From positions 31,076 to 95,075 of the forward strand of contig JAIOPJ010000048.1 in the NCBI GenBank assembly GCA_021413975.1: a DNA stretch of 64,000 bases, in the 5' to 3' direction. The translations under genes and the position numbers were made by a program. Below the pieces are notes generated by a model. That model searched no databases, had not been told where the DNA came from, and worked only from the letters and a program-made list of their open reading frames with translations. This document shows positions 27,544 to 36,065 of this stretch, one piece after another (the stretch's first letter is position 1; each line of letters opens with the position of its first letter). This DNA comes from Gemmatimonadota bacterium. GTDB taxonomy: Bacteria > Gemmatimonadota > Gemmatimonadetes > Gemmatimonadales > Gemmatimonadaceae.

Positions 27544-28635
27544 TCAATCGTGGTGAACGTGTGCCCCGAGCATGTTCCCGTCCTTGTCGTGACGCATGAC
27601 GAAGCCGCGCTCCAGGGACGGCGTGGGCAGGGCCGGAAGGAACCCGACGGAGGGGCCGCCCTGGTTGTGGACCCCCATCATCTCGGTCATCCTCCGCCAG
27701 CCGGCCACCGTCATGACGTCGGTCGTGTCGTCGCGGTAGGCCGCGGCGGCCTTCAGGATGAGCGCCCGCTTCTCTCCGCGCGGGACGGCGGGATTCGCGA
27801 GGATGTCCGAGATCACGTCATGCATCGAGTGCAGGTTGTCGAAGATAATCGCCAGCTCCGGCCACTTGGCCGTGAACGTCGGCGCGATCGCGGCGGTCAT
27901 CGGCATCACCACCGGGAATCCCTCGGGCGCGCCCGGCAGCATCTGCCGGAATCGCGCGACCGTGGCCGCCACGCCCGCCTGCCGCTGCTCGACCGTGCGC
28001 CCCACCACGAGCGGCTCGTAGAGACCGATCTGGAGCCAGTGGTACGCCCAGATGAGCCCGTTGAACTTGGGGAAGCCCTGCCGGAACGCGAGCGAGTACG
28101 GCTGCTCCTGCATGAGCGACATGTTCTTCGGCTTGGTGCTGTACGCGAGATCCGGCCGCGAGAGGTAGTACGTGAGCACCCGTTTCATCTCGCGATCCTT
28201 CGCACCGTCGTCGAGACGCTCGTCCGCCAGCACGTCGTAGACCTGACGGTGCAGGATATGCGCCCACTCGAACATCATCTTCGCCTCGGGGGCGAGGCGC
28301 GCGTACAGGGGCTCGATGGCGTCCTCGACCAACGGAAGACGCGGCGGCCGGTTCAACAGGCGGGTCGTGAGGAAGGCGTACTCCCGCTCCTCCAGCAGCT
28401 GTTTCGCATCCGCCGGTCGCGTCCAGAGCTTCTCGTAGAGGATCGCGTGGCCGTAGTCGAACGCGTTGAACAGCCGGTCGGCCGCCGGATAGTTGGTGCG
28501 GAAGACGAAGTTGTGGTCGGCCGGGAGATAGAACTGCTCATAGACGGTCGTCCACTGCGCATGCAGGTCGCGCGTCGGCGTCGCCAACGCGGCGACGAGC
28601 GCGAGCGCGGGGACGGCGAGGGTGCGGGCGTTCAT
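27544..28635 (-). CDS. Unrecognised secreted histidine-containing protein
   Basis: 363 aa; family not recognised. A signal peptide ends at about RDLHAQ. The mature part looks alpha-helical and aromatic-rich, with repeated His in motifs such as DHNFVFRTNYPAADRLFNAFDYGHAIL, FEWAHILHRQVYD, HSMHDVI and a C-terminal HDKDGNMLGAHVHHD. No CxxCH, so not a c-type cytochrome; metal or haem binding through His is possible. It starts with an ATGA overlap on the preceding outer-membrane-type gene, so the two are coexpressed and may form a functional pair. Start chosen at ATG (MNARTLAVPALAL) because the signal peptide begins there. Confidence 0.7.
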   Translation of the reverse strand: MNARTLAVPALALVAALATPTRDLHAQWTTVYEQFYLPADHNFVFRTNYPAADRLFNAFDYGHAILYEKLWTRPADAKQLLEEREYAFLTTRLLNRPPRLPLVEDAIEPLYARLAPEAKMMFEWAHILHRQVYDVLADERLDDGAKDREMKRVLTYYLSRPDLAYSTKPKNMSLMQEQPYSLAFRQGFPKFNGLIWAYHWLQIGLYEPLVVGRTVEQRQAGVAATVARFRQMLPGAPEGFPVVMPMTAAIAPTFTAKWPELAIIFDNLHSMHDVISDILANPAVPRGEKRALILKAAAAYRDDTTDVMTVAGWRRMTEMMGVHNQGGPSVGFLPALPTPSLERGFVMRHDKDGNMLGAHVHHD

Positions 28636-29459
28636 CGGGCACCTCGATTGAAGCCGGGCATCCCCGGCGGAGCGAACGAGTAGGCCGCGCCCATGGTCAG
28701 GGTCCAACCGGCATCTCCCTCGGAGATGCGCCGGCCGATCCCGGCGTCCATCGCGAGGCGCGGCGAGAGTTGCTGGCGCACGCCGATCGCCGTGCGCCAT
28801 TCGGTCTGGCCATCGGCGACGAGCGGCGACTGCGCGACCACCTCGGCGCCCACGAGCAGCGAACGCAGCACGAAGGTGCGGTCGACCGCGAGCCCGGCCT
28901 GCCAGCGGCTGGCGTCCGCGACGCCCGGATCGGAGAGTGCGAGATCGTCCCCGGGCGAGTACGCGCCGTTGAGGTGCACGCGGCCCCAGCGGTGCGTTCG
29001 CGTCATGAGCGCCCGCACCGAGGGGATCGCGCGCGACGGCGCGAGGCCGCCCACGGGGAGATGCACGCCGGCGCCGAGCGCGAGCGCCGGCAGCGCGGTG
29101 GTCTCGGTGTTCAGCTGATGCAGCAGCTCGACCTCGAGCCCCGCCGCCGCGACGAGGGCGCGTGGCCGCGTGCCATCATCCTCCACGGCGAGCGGCAGCG
29201 CGACCTCGAGTTGCGTGCGCGGCGCGAAGCCCCACGCGAGTTCGGGGGCGATGCCCCAGTGCGAGACGCCGCGCAGGACGCGCTGGAAGGTGAGCGGCGC
29301 CGCCTGCAGCTCGAAGGAGCGCCGTTCGATCACGATCGCGTCCTCGGTGCGGAGGGGGCGGCCGCGATCGGTGTTGTAGAAGTCGGTCTGCGCGCGCGCG
29401 GCGGGGGCCGCGAGGGCGATCAGGAGGAGCGCGTTCGAGGCGCGGAAGCAGATGTGCAT
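28632..29459 (-). CDS. Outer-membrane beta-barrel-like protein
   Basis: 275 aa. Signal peptide MHICFRASNALLLIALAAPAARAQ. The rest is alternating short strands with aromatic ends and a C-terminal 'TLTMGAAYSF' strand, as in small outer-membrane transporters of the MetA-pathway/alginate-export type. No specific substrate is visible. Its stop overlaps the start of the unrecognised His-containing gene (ATGA). Start moved in from an upstream ATG because the signal peptide starts here. Confidence 0.7.
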   Translation of the reverse strand: MHICFRASNALLLIALAAPAARAQTDFYNTDRGRPLRTEDAIVIERRSFELQAAPLTFQRVLRGVSHWGIAPELAWGFAPRTQLEVALPLAVEDDGTRPRALVAAAGLEVELLHQLNTETTALPALALGAGVHLPVGGLAPSRAIPSVRALMTRTHRWGRVHLNGAYSPGDDLALSDPGVADASRWQAGLAVDRTFVLRSLLVGAEVVAQSPLVADGQTEWRTAIGVRQQLSPRLAMDAGIGRRISEGDAGWTLTMGAAYSFAPPGMPGFNRGAR

Positions 29460-29590
29460 CGATGACTCGGTGGGTGGACGCGCGCTCACGGGAGCGAGAC
29501 GCGAGCGAGCGGGCGGTGCAACGGGATCACGATGACGGGTGCACGAACGTGGGACTGCAGCGGCGCGACGTTGAGCCGTGAGATGGAGAA

Positions 29591-29663
29591 TGACCCGGGC
29601 GGGGCTCGAACCCGCGACCTACAGATTAAAAGTCCGTTGCTCTGCCAGCTGAGCTACCGGGTC
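29591..29663 (-). tRNA. tRNA-Lys (TTT)
   Basis: 73 nt on the minus strand. Acceptor GACCCGG/CCGGGTC, discriminator A, D-arm GCTC...GAGC, anticodon loop CTTTTAA (anticodon TTT), T-arm GCGGGTTCGAGCCCCGC. CCA is not encoded. Confidence 0.97.
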
Positions 29664-29681
29664 AGGCGCATGCCGGAGCGG

Positions 29682-29687
29682 AATATA
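29682..29687 (-). promoter_or_regulatory. -10 (TATATT) of tRNA-Lys
   Basis: TATATT on the minus strand, 18 nt before the tRNA 5' end and directly after the AbgT gene stop. Gives a short tRNA leader. The -35 would fall inside the AbgT gene and is not well formed. Confidence 0.5.
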
Positions 29688-29688
29688 C

Positions 29689-31263
29689 TCACGGCCCCCC
29701 GATCCCCGCCCCCGGCCCCAGCGGCCACCCCGCCAGCATCCACGCGACCAGCAGCAGCGGCCACACCAGCAGGTTCACGAGCGAGTAGGGCAGCATCATC
29801 GCCGTGACGGTGCCGATCCCCGCCTTGGGCTGATACCGCTGCACGAACATCAGCACCAGCGGGAAGTTGCTCGCCAGCGGCGTGATGATGTTCGTGATGC
29901 TGTCCCCCACGCGGTACGCCGCCTGCGTGAGTTCGGGCGAGCTGCCGAGCAGCATGAGCATCGGCACGAGCACGGGTCCGAGCATCGCCCACTTGGCCGC
30001 CGCCGACCCGAGCACCAGGTCGAGGACCGACGTGATGAGGACCAGGGCCAGCAGCAACGGCACCGGGCCCAGTCGCAGCGCCTTGAGCGCCGTCGCCCCC
30101 TGCACCGCGACCACCACCCCCAGGTTGCTCCACGCGAAGAGGTTCACGAACTGCGCGATGAAGAAGATCACGACCAGGTAACCGGCGAGCAGTTCGACGT
30201 TCTCCTGCATCCCGCGGTAGAGATCCCGATCGGTCCTGATCGTCCCGGCGATCCGCCCATACACCACACCGGGCACCAGACCACCCACGAACAGGAAGAA
30301 CACGAGCCCGCGCACGAGCACCGAATCCACCATCGCCGGCTTCTCCGGATCGCGCAACACCCCGTCAACAGGGACCACGCCCCACGCGACCAGCGCGATC
30401 ATCACCGCGATGCTCGCGAGCGCCCAGGTCAGGGCGCGCCGCTCGGTCGCCGTGAGCGGTTCGGGCGTCGCGGGCTGCACCGCCCCGTCGTAGCGGCCGA
30501 GCCGCGGCAGCACCACGCGCTCGGTGACGATCGCACCCGTGATCGTGATGAACGAGACCGACGCCGCCAGGAAGTAGTAGTTGGCCATCGGCGTCACCAC
30601 ATAGGCAGGATCGATGAGGCGCGCCGCCTCCTGCGTGAGCCCCGCGAGCACCACGTCCGTCGGCGAGAGCAGGATGTTGGCGGCGAAGCCCCCCGACACG
30701 CCGTAGAACGCCGCCGCGAGCCCGCCGAGCGGATGGCGGCCCATCGAGTGGAAGAGCGCCGCGCCCAGTGGCACCAGCAGCACATAGCCCACATCGCCCA
30801 CCGTGTGCGAGATCGCGCCGCAGAAGACGATCACCAGCGTCAGCACGCTCGGCGGCGTCGCCCCGACGATCGCGCGCACCACCGCGCCCAGCAGGCCACT
30901 GCGCTCGGCGACCGAGAGACCCAGAAGGCTCACGAGCACCGGCCCGAGCGGCGCGAAGCCCATGAAGTTGGAGACCACGCTGAGCGCGAGACGGCGGACG
31001 CCCGCGCCCGAGAGCAGGTTCACCACCGGCACCGCGTCGCCGGTGAGCGGATGCGTCACCTGCACGCCGAGCGTGCCGAGGATCCACGAGAGGAGCACGA
31101 CGATCGCACTCAGCACCACGAAAAGGGTGGCCGGATGCGGCAACGCGTTCCCCACCCGCTCCACGCCGTCGAGCAACCGCTGACCGAGGCCGCGCCGTGG
31201 AGTGCCGGAGGTGTGGTCGCTCCCCCCGCGCGGCGACACGCCGGCCGGCTCAGCCACGCGCAC
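29689..31263 (-). CDS. AbgT-family transporter
   Basis: 524 aa with about 11-13 membrane segments. Family hallmarks include the N-terminal 'GNALPHPATLFVVLSAIVVLLSW', 'SHTVGDVGYVLLVPLGAALF', 'GGFAANILLSPTDVVLAGLTQEAA' and the C-terminal 'YRVGDSITNIITPLASNFPLVL'. AbgT proteins import p-aminobenzoyl-glutamate or export antimetabolites such as sulfonamides. Start is GTG 31263 or GTG 31257, both inside the end of the N-formylglutamate amidohydrolase gene, so translation is coupled. Being in one operon with an amidohydrolase that releases glutamate suggests an N-acyl-glutamate substrate; that link is inference. Confidence 0.92.
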   Translation of the reverse strand: MRVAEPAGVSPRGGSDHTSGTPRRGLGQRLLDGVERVGNALPHPATLFVVLSAIVVLLSWILGTLGVQVTHPLTGDAVPVVNLLSGAGVRRLALSVVSNFMGFAPLGPVLVSLLGLSVAERSGLLGAVVRAIVGATPPSVLTLVIVFCGAISHTVGDVGYVLLVPLGAALFHSMGRHPLGGLAAAFYGVSGGFAANILLSPTDVVLAGLTQEAARLIDPAYVVTPMANYYFLAASVSFITITGAIVTERVVLPRLGRYDGAVQPATPEPLTATERRALTWALASIAVMIALVAWGVVPVDGVLRDPEKPAMVDSVLVRGLVFFLFVGGLVPGVVYGRIAGTIRTDRDLYRGMQENVELLAGYLVVIFFIAQFVNLFAWSNLGVVVAVQGATALKALRLGPVPLLLALVLITSVLDLVLGSAAAKWAMLGPVLVPMLMLLGSSPELTQAAYRVGDSITNIITPLASNFPLVLMFVQRYQPKAGIGTVTAMMLPYSLVNLLVWPLLLVAWMLAGWPLGPGAGIGGP

Positions 31264-32131
31264 GCTCCGCCGACTCGCGTGCCCACTGCCCGAGCACCTG
31301 CGCGAACGCCGTCAGGTCCTCCTGCAGCGGCGTGAAGCCCGCATGGGGTTCCGTCGTCGCTTCGTCCATGTAGAGCGCCCGGTTGATCTCGATCTGCACG
31401 CTCGACCGTCCTCGGCTGGGGTCGCCGAAGCTACGCACCAGGTCACCGCCCTGATAGGGATCGTTGGCCTGCACCCGGTACCCTCGCAGCGTGAACCACC
31501 CGACGATGCGCGCCGTGAGCCCCGCCTCGGCCGTGGTGCCGCGCCGGTCGCTGATCACGAGGTCCGGCCGCACCGCACCCGCGTCGACGTTCATCGCGTT
31601 CCCCCGCGACTTCATCGAGTGGCAGTTGACGTGCCAGGCCGCCCCGTGCGCAGCGTGCCGTTCGTCGATCAGGGCCGCGAGTCGCGCACGGTAGGGCGCA
31701 TACCAGCGGTCGATCCGCGCGCGCACGGCCGCGACCGGGAGAGGCGACGGGTACATGGGCACACCGGGCAGCGCGTCGCGCCGGATGAGCCCCATCCCGC
31801 GCCGACTGTAGTCCGTCGGCAAGAGCGCGTCGCTCCACGGGCCGTCGATCAGCGCCGGATCGATGTCGCTCACCGCACGGTTGACGTCGATGTAGGCGCG
31901 CGGGAAGGTCGCCGCGATCAGCGTGGCACCCGCACCGGGTGCCCCTGCGAAGAGGCGCTCCACATGCGCATCGCACGTCGTGCGGATCGCGTCAGCCGGG
32001 GCGATCGGCGCGAAATCGGCCGGCCACGCGAAGCCGCTGTGGGGCGAGTCGAACACCACGGGCGCCGCGGCGCCCACCGGGGCGCGTTCGACGAACGGCG
32101 CCTCAGGCGCCGCGGAACTTCCGGGAGGCAC
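31250..32131 (-). CDS. N-formylglutamate amidohydrolase family protein
   Basis: 293 aa, full FGase family fold. Landmarks: 'VFDSPHSGFAWPADF' near the N-terminus, 'CDAHVERLF', 'RAYIDVNRA', 'WHVNCHSMKS' with the likely zinc/catalytic His, and 'VQIEINRALYMDE' near the C-terminus. HutG-type enzymes release formate and glutamate from N-formylglutamate, but the family also includes other N-acyl amino-acid hydrolases. Start GTG lies 29 bp inside the upstream transporter gene, a long overlap. No hut genes are nearby, so a role outside histidine degradation is possible. Confidence 0.88.
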   Translation of the reverse strand: MPPGSSAAPEAPFVERAPVGAAAPVVFDSPHSGFAWPADFAPIAPADAIRTTCDAHVERLFAGAPGAGATLIAATFPRAYIDVNRAVSDIDPALIDGPWSDALLPTDYSRRGMGLIRRDALPGVPMYPSPLPVAAVRARIDRWYAPYRARLAALIDERHAAHGAAWHVNCHSMKSRGNAMNVDAGAVRPDLVISDRRGTTAEAGLTARIVGWFTLRGYRVQANDPYQGGDLVRSFGDPSRGRSSVQIEINRALYMDEATTEPHAGFTPLQEDLTAFAQVLGQWARESAERARG

Positions 32132-33608
32132 TGATCTCGGATCGATAGAGGAGCACCAGCGCCACGGCGAGCACCACGCCGCCCACCTCGGCCACGCGAT
32201 CCGAACCCAGCGCGATGTAGCCGCCGAGGAAGACGGTCGAGACGACCAGCGTGAACCCCATCACCTTCAAGCCGGTCGCCATGAACTCACGAAAAGTGAT
32301 CCGCACGCCTTCACGCTCCGCGAGACCGAGCGTCGTGACATTCGCCGATGCACCGATCGGCGTCCCGTTGCCGCCCAGGCATGCGCCAAGGGAGAGCGCC
32401 CACCAGAGCACGCGGGCGTCGCCAGGCATGGTCGTGATCACCGTCGCGATGATCGGGATGCTCACCGCGACGAACGGGATGTTGTCCATGAAGGCCGAGA
32501 GCACGCCCGAGACCCAGAGCACGAGCAGCGCGGCCAGGAAGAGCGTCCCCGCGTCGCCGAGCCCGAAGGTCTCGCGCCCGCCGGTGATCGCGCTCTGGAG
32601 GGCGCCGGCGAGTGTGCTGATGAGGCCGGTCCCGACCGCGGCCCCGACCAGGATGAAGAGGAAGGCGAAGAAGGTCAGCGTGGGCCACTCGATCTCCTTC
32701 TCGAGCACGAGCAGGATCCCGTGGCGCCGCTCCTCATGCGTCGGCTTGATCGCCCGCATGTAGCGGTAGTCCTGCACCAGGAGCGCCGCCGTCGCGCCGA
32801 TCACGGCCGGCACCGCCGCCGGCATCCCCGTCATGCCATGCGTGATGAAGCCCACGAGCACGAAGAGGCTGATCCAACCCAACCACGTGAGCAGGCCCGG
32901 ATCGGTGATCTCAGGTCCACGACCGGGTTCGTCGGCCTGCTTGGGGGAATCCGCGGCCGAGCCCATCGCGGCACGCAGTCGGCGCACGCCCCACCAGTGG
33001 AGCGCGCACATCATGAGCATCGTGGGGATGGTGAGTTCCTCCAGGAACTCGAGGAACGTCAACCCGGCCCCCGAGCCGATCATGATGTTCGGCGGGTCAC
33101 CGATCAGCGTCGCGGTGCCGCCGATGTTCGCGGCCATGATCGTCGGGATGATCACGAGGATCGGCGGCGCACCGAGGCGGCGCACGGTCGCGAGCACGAT
33201 CGGCGTGACGAAGATGACCGTCGTCACGTTGTCGACGAATGCCGAGGCGATCGCGGTGAACCACCAGAGCACGGCGATCGCCCGCGCCGGGTCGCTCCCG
33301 AACTTCTCGAGGAGCCGCTCCACGGCCCACGCGAACACGCCGGTCTCCTTGAGCACGCCCACGAGCGCCATCATCGCGGCGAGCAGGAGGAGCACGTTGA
33401 TGTCGAGCGCCCCCGAGGCGGCCTCGAGCGGGAGGAGCTTGTAAGGCGTCAGGTACGTGACCGTCCACAGGATCGCGACCGCGCTCATCACCACGAGCAC
33501 CCGGTGCGCTGCCTCGATCGCGAGCACCGCGAAGAGCGAGACGAGGAGGACGCCGACGATCAGTTGCGAGACGGGATCGGTCGTGCTGGCGACGATTTCG
33601 GCGTGCAT
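32103..33608 (-). CDS. ArsB/NhaD-type (ion transporter superfamily) permease
   Basis: 501 aa with about 11 membrane segments. The two most telling segments are 'AFVDNVTTVIFVTPIV' and 'ANIGGTATLIGDPPNIMIGS', hairpin motifs shared by ArsB, NhaD and P-protein-type carriers; a second copy (SAFMDNIPFVAVSIPII and GGNGTPIGASANVTTLG) marks the inverted repeat. A Na+/H+ antiporter or anion carrier role fits; the substrate cannot be read from sequence. First gene of a three-gene overlapping operon with the amidohydrolase and AbgT genes. Confidence 0.9.
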   Translation of the reverse strand: MHAEIVASTTDPVSQLIVGVLLVSLFAVLAIEAAHRVLVVMSAVAILWTVTYLTPYKLLPLEAASGALDINVLLLLAAMMALVGVLKETGVFAWAVERLLEKFGSDPARAIAVLWWFTAIASAFVDNVTTVIFVTPIVLATVRRLGAPPILVIIPTIMAANIGGTATLIGDPPNIMIGSGAGLTFLEFLEELTIPTMLMMCALHWWGVRRLRAAMGSAADSPKQADEPGRGPEITDPGLLTWLGWISLFVLVGFITHGMTGMPAAVPAVIGATAALLVQDYRYMRAIKPTHEERRHGILLVLEKEIEWPTLTFFAFLFILVGAAVGTGLISTLAGALQSAITGGRETFGLGDAGTLFLAALLVLWVSGVLSAFMDNIPFVAVSIPIIATVITTMPGDARVLWWALSLGACLGGNGTPIGASANVTTLGLAEREGVRITFREFMATGLKVMGFTLVVSTVFLGGYIALGSDRVAEVGGVVLAVALVLLYRSEISASRKFRGA

Positions 33609-33783
33609 GACAGGAGGCGATTGGGGTCCGCGAGGAAAGGTCGCCGCTTCACCGGCGCCGCGTCAGGGGCTCCGCGCGGACCCTCGCTCGCCCGCTCGGG
33701 TAGGGAACCACACGGGTTGCGCGACCAGGCGACGCCCGCGAGGTTGCGCGCTCGTTGCCCGTCCCCCTCCGGAGTCCGACCCG

Positions 33784-34827
33784 ATGTCGTCCCCGATGTC
33801 GTCGCCCTTCCCGCTCCGGCTGCTCACGGCGGCATGCCTCCTGTCGTTCGGTTCGCCGGCGATGCTCGCCGGGCAACAACTCCGTCCTGGATTGCTCGTC
33901 GGCCGCATCGTCGGGTCGGACGGGGCTGCCGTGGGGAATGCGGTCATCCGGGCCACGCAGGGTCCCCGCACCGTCCTCGCCTACGCCGAGGACGACGGCG
34001 ACTACCGCGTCGGCGGGCTCGGCAACGGGACCTGGACGATCGCCATCCGCCGTCTCGGCTATCGTCCCCTCGCCGTCGATCTCGAACTTCCCGCCGAGGG
34101 GCTCCGCCGCAACTTCACGCTCGAAGCAACCCGCACCGAGCTCGATCCCGTGCTCGTCGCGGCCAAGTGGAGCGGCATCCGCGGCGTCGTGGGGGACGCA
34201 CGGCGTCTCTCGCCGCTGGCCGGCGCGTCCGTCCGGCTGCTCGGCTCCGATGCCTCCGCTGGCAGCGACTCGCTCGGGAACTTCGCACTCCCGACCGCCG
34301 GCGGGCGCGAGCTCCTGCTGCGCGTGGAGCGCGCGGGCTATATCACGCGGCTGGTCAGTGCGACCGTGCCCGCCGACGGCTACGTGGAGATCGACGTGCC
34401 GCTCGACACCGCGCCCCAGGCGCCGCGCGACTACTGGGTGTGGCGCGACCTCGACCAGCGGCTCAAGTTCGCGACGCCGCGCGCCGCCCTGATCAGCCGC
34501 GATGAGATCGCGGCCTCCGATGCCATCTCGCTCGGTACGGCGCTCGGTGCGGCCGCGTCGGTCGTGCGCCTGGGCGTCGTGATCAACCGTCGCGCCTGCG
34601 TCTTCGTGAACGGGGTGGCCAAGCCTGGTTTTCCGGTGGACGCCATCGAAGCCGGGGATGTGGAGTTCGTCGAGGCGTACCCGCCGGGCACGGATCTCAC
34701 GCGCACGCTCGCGATGCGCTGGCCGCCGGGGGCGGAGTGTGGCGTTCCCGACGGGACGATCCGCGCATCGAGCGCGGGGGCTCGGCAGGTGGTGCAGTAC
34801 GTCTCGATCTGGCTGCGAGCCCCGTAA
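33784..34827 (+). CDS. Secreted protein with two CarboxypepD_reg domains and a plug-like C-terminus
   Basis: 347 aa. A signal peptide ends at about AMLAGQ. Two consecutive carboxypeptidase-regulatory-like beta-sandwich domains are visible (about 30-120, 'VGRIVGSDGAAVGNAVIRA'; about 125-205, 'IRGVVGDARRLSPLAGASVRL'). The last part resembles a TonB-dependent receptor plug ('INRRACVFVNGVAKPGF'), but no barrel follows. This looks like the soluble N-terminal half of a SusC-like receptor existing alone, a pattern seen in Bacteroidota and Gemmatimonadota. The following 69 bp are AT-rich with no gene. Confidence 0.72.
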   Translation: MSSPMSSPFPLRLLTAACLLSFGSPAMLAGQQLRPGLLVGRIVGSDGAAVGNAVIRATQGPRTVLAYAEDDGDYRVGGLGNGTWTIAIRRLGYRPLAVDLELPAEGLRRNFTLEATRTELDPVLVAAKWSGIRGVVGDARRLSPLAGASVRLLGSDASAGSDSLGNFALPTAGGRELLLRVERAGYITRLVSATVPADGYVEIDVPLDTAPQAPRDYWVWRDLDQRLKFATPRAALISRDEIAASDAISLGTALGAAASVVRLGVVINRRACVFVNGVAKPGFPVDAIEAGDVEFVEAYPPGTDLTRTLAMRWPPGAECGVPDGTIRASSAGARQVVQYVSIWLRAP

Positions 34828-34896
34828 GCGACAGTAACACGGCTTCTCAAGGCATTATCGGGCTACTATAGAGCCAGCGATAGCTTATTCACCGTA

Positions 34897-35592
34897 CTAC
34901 AGGTCGAGGGTCCGGCCGAGCGCGGTGCGGCAGAAACTGACCCGGTGGTGTCCCGTCAGCCCCGAGCTCCGCAGCCCGTCGATGTGAGCCGGGGTTCCGT
35001 ACCCCGCATTCCGCTCCCACGAGTACGCGGGGTATCGCGCCGCGAGCGTGGTCATGAGACGGTCGCGCACGACCTTCGCCACGATGCTCGCGCAGCCGAT
35101 GCTGTAACACTTGGCGTCGCCGCCGACGATCGCGCGATGCGGCACGCCGAGCGTCGCGATCGGATTGCCGTCCACGAGGATCTCGTCGAGTGTCCCGCGT
35201 GGCCGTTCGAGGGGTGAGTCGACCGAGGCGGCAAGGAGGTGCTGACCCGGGCGCACAGCTAGCTGAGCGTCCAGTCGCGCGATCGCGCGCCCCATGGCCC
35301 GGGCCGTCGCCTGGTAGATGTTCCAGCGCGCGATCTCCCGCACCGATGCGGCCCCCAGCGCGAGTGCCACGGCGTCGGAGCGGATGCGGATCGCGAGGCG
35401 CTCCCGGTCGGCGGCCGTCAGTTGCTTCGAGTCCGTGACCCCCGCGATCGCGCGCCGGTCGGCCGGCATGACGATGGCACAAACGACGACGGGGCCCGCG
35501 AGGGGGCCCCGTCCGACTTCATCGACACCGGCGATGTGCGTGGCACCGGACCGGCGAAGCGACTTCTCGAGTGCGCTCCAGCCGCCGGCCAC
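34897..35592 (-). CDS. rnhB: Ribonuclease HII
   Basis: 231 aa. Removes RNA from RNA-DNA hybrids and single ribonucleotides from DNA. Catalytic carboxylates are visible in GVDEVGRGPLAGP (Asp-Glu), LVDGN and VVRDRLM. The SKQLTAADRE helix and the C-terminal 'RNAGYGTPAHIDGL' and 'TGHHRVSF' motifs are standard. Start GTG, 8 bp after the rplS stop, so it is translated from the rplS transcript. About 20 residues precede the first strand, which is normal. Confidence 0.96.
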   Translation of the reverse strand: MAGGWSALEKSLRRSGATHIAGVDEVGRGPLAGPVVVCAIVMPADRRAIAGVTDSKQLTAADRERLAIRIRSDAVALALGAASVREIARWNIYQATARAMGRAIARLDAQLAVRPGQHLLAASVDSPLERPRGTLDEILVDGNPIATLGVPHRAIVGGDAKCYSIGCASIVAKVVRDRLMTTLAARYPAYSWERNAGYGTPAHIDGLRSSGLTGHHRVSFCRTALGRTLDL

Positions 35593-35600
35593 GGACCGCC

Positions 35601-35978
35601 TTACGCCTTCGATTCGCCCGTGACGGGGACCACCACGCGCACCTTCTTCTCGGCGATGCGGGCAGCCTTGCCGGTCACGTCGCGCAGGTAGTAGAGCTTG
35701 GCGCGGCGCACGCGGCCGCGGCGCACGACCTTGATGTCCGCGAGCATGGGCGAGTGGAGCGGGAAGATGCGCTCGACGCCCACGCCGTTGGAGATCTTGC
35801 GGACCGTGAAGGTCGCACCGACCTCGGTGCCCTTGCGCGCGAGGCAGACGCCCTCGAAGGCCTGGAGGCGCTCCTTCTCGCCTTCCTTGACGCGGACGTT
35901 CACGCGGAGCGTGTCGCCGGCACGGAACGCGGGGACCTGCTTGAGATATTCCTTCTGGGTCTCAGAGAACGGATGCAT
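35601..35978 (-). CDS. rplS: 50S ribosomal protein L19
   Basis: 125 aa. Typical L19: '[33 protein letters not shown]', '[22 protein letters not shown]', '[25 protein letters not shown]'. Slightly extended at both ends. Follows trmD on the minus strand after 87 bp, in which a promoter is seen, so rplS-rnhB can be made apart from ffh-rpsP-rimM-trmD. Confidence 0.98.
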   Translation of the reverse strand: MHPFSETQKEYLKQVPAFRAGDTLRVNVRVKEGEKERLQAFEGVCLARKGTEVGATFTVRKISNGVGVERIFPLHSPMLADIKVVRRGRVRRAKLYYLRDVTGKAARIAEKKVRVVVPVTGESKA

Positions 35979-36031
35979 ATGCGGCTCCGGACCTGATGGC
36001 GGTCCGATAAGAGGGTCGTGGTGAGCCTTGT

Positions 36032-36060
36032 AAGCTACTGTGGCAGTAGGCCTTGCGCAA
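36032..36060 (-). promoter_or_regulatory. Promoter of rplS-rnhB
   Basis: Minus strand: TTGCGC (36060-36055), 17-bp spacer, TAGCTT (36037-36032). Predicted start near 36025 leaves a leader of about 47 nt before rplS. It lies directly after the trmD stop. Confidence 0.6.
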
Positions 36061-36065
36061 CCGGG

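Noticed and set aside
31923..34505. 860-codon plus-strand frame opposite the transporter genes
   Set aside because: Highly charged low-complexity translation; overlaps real genes on both strands.
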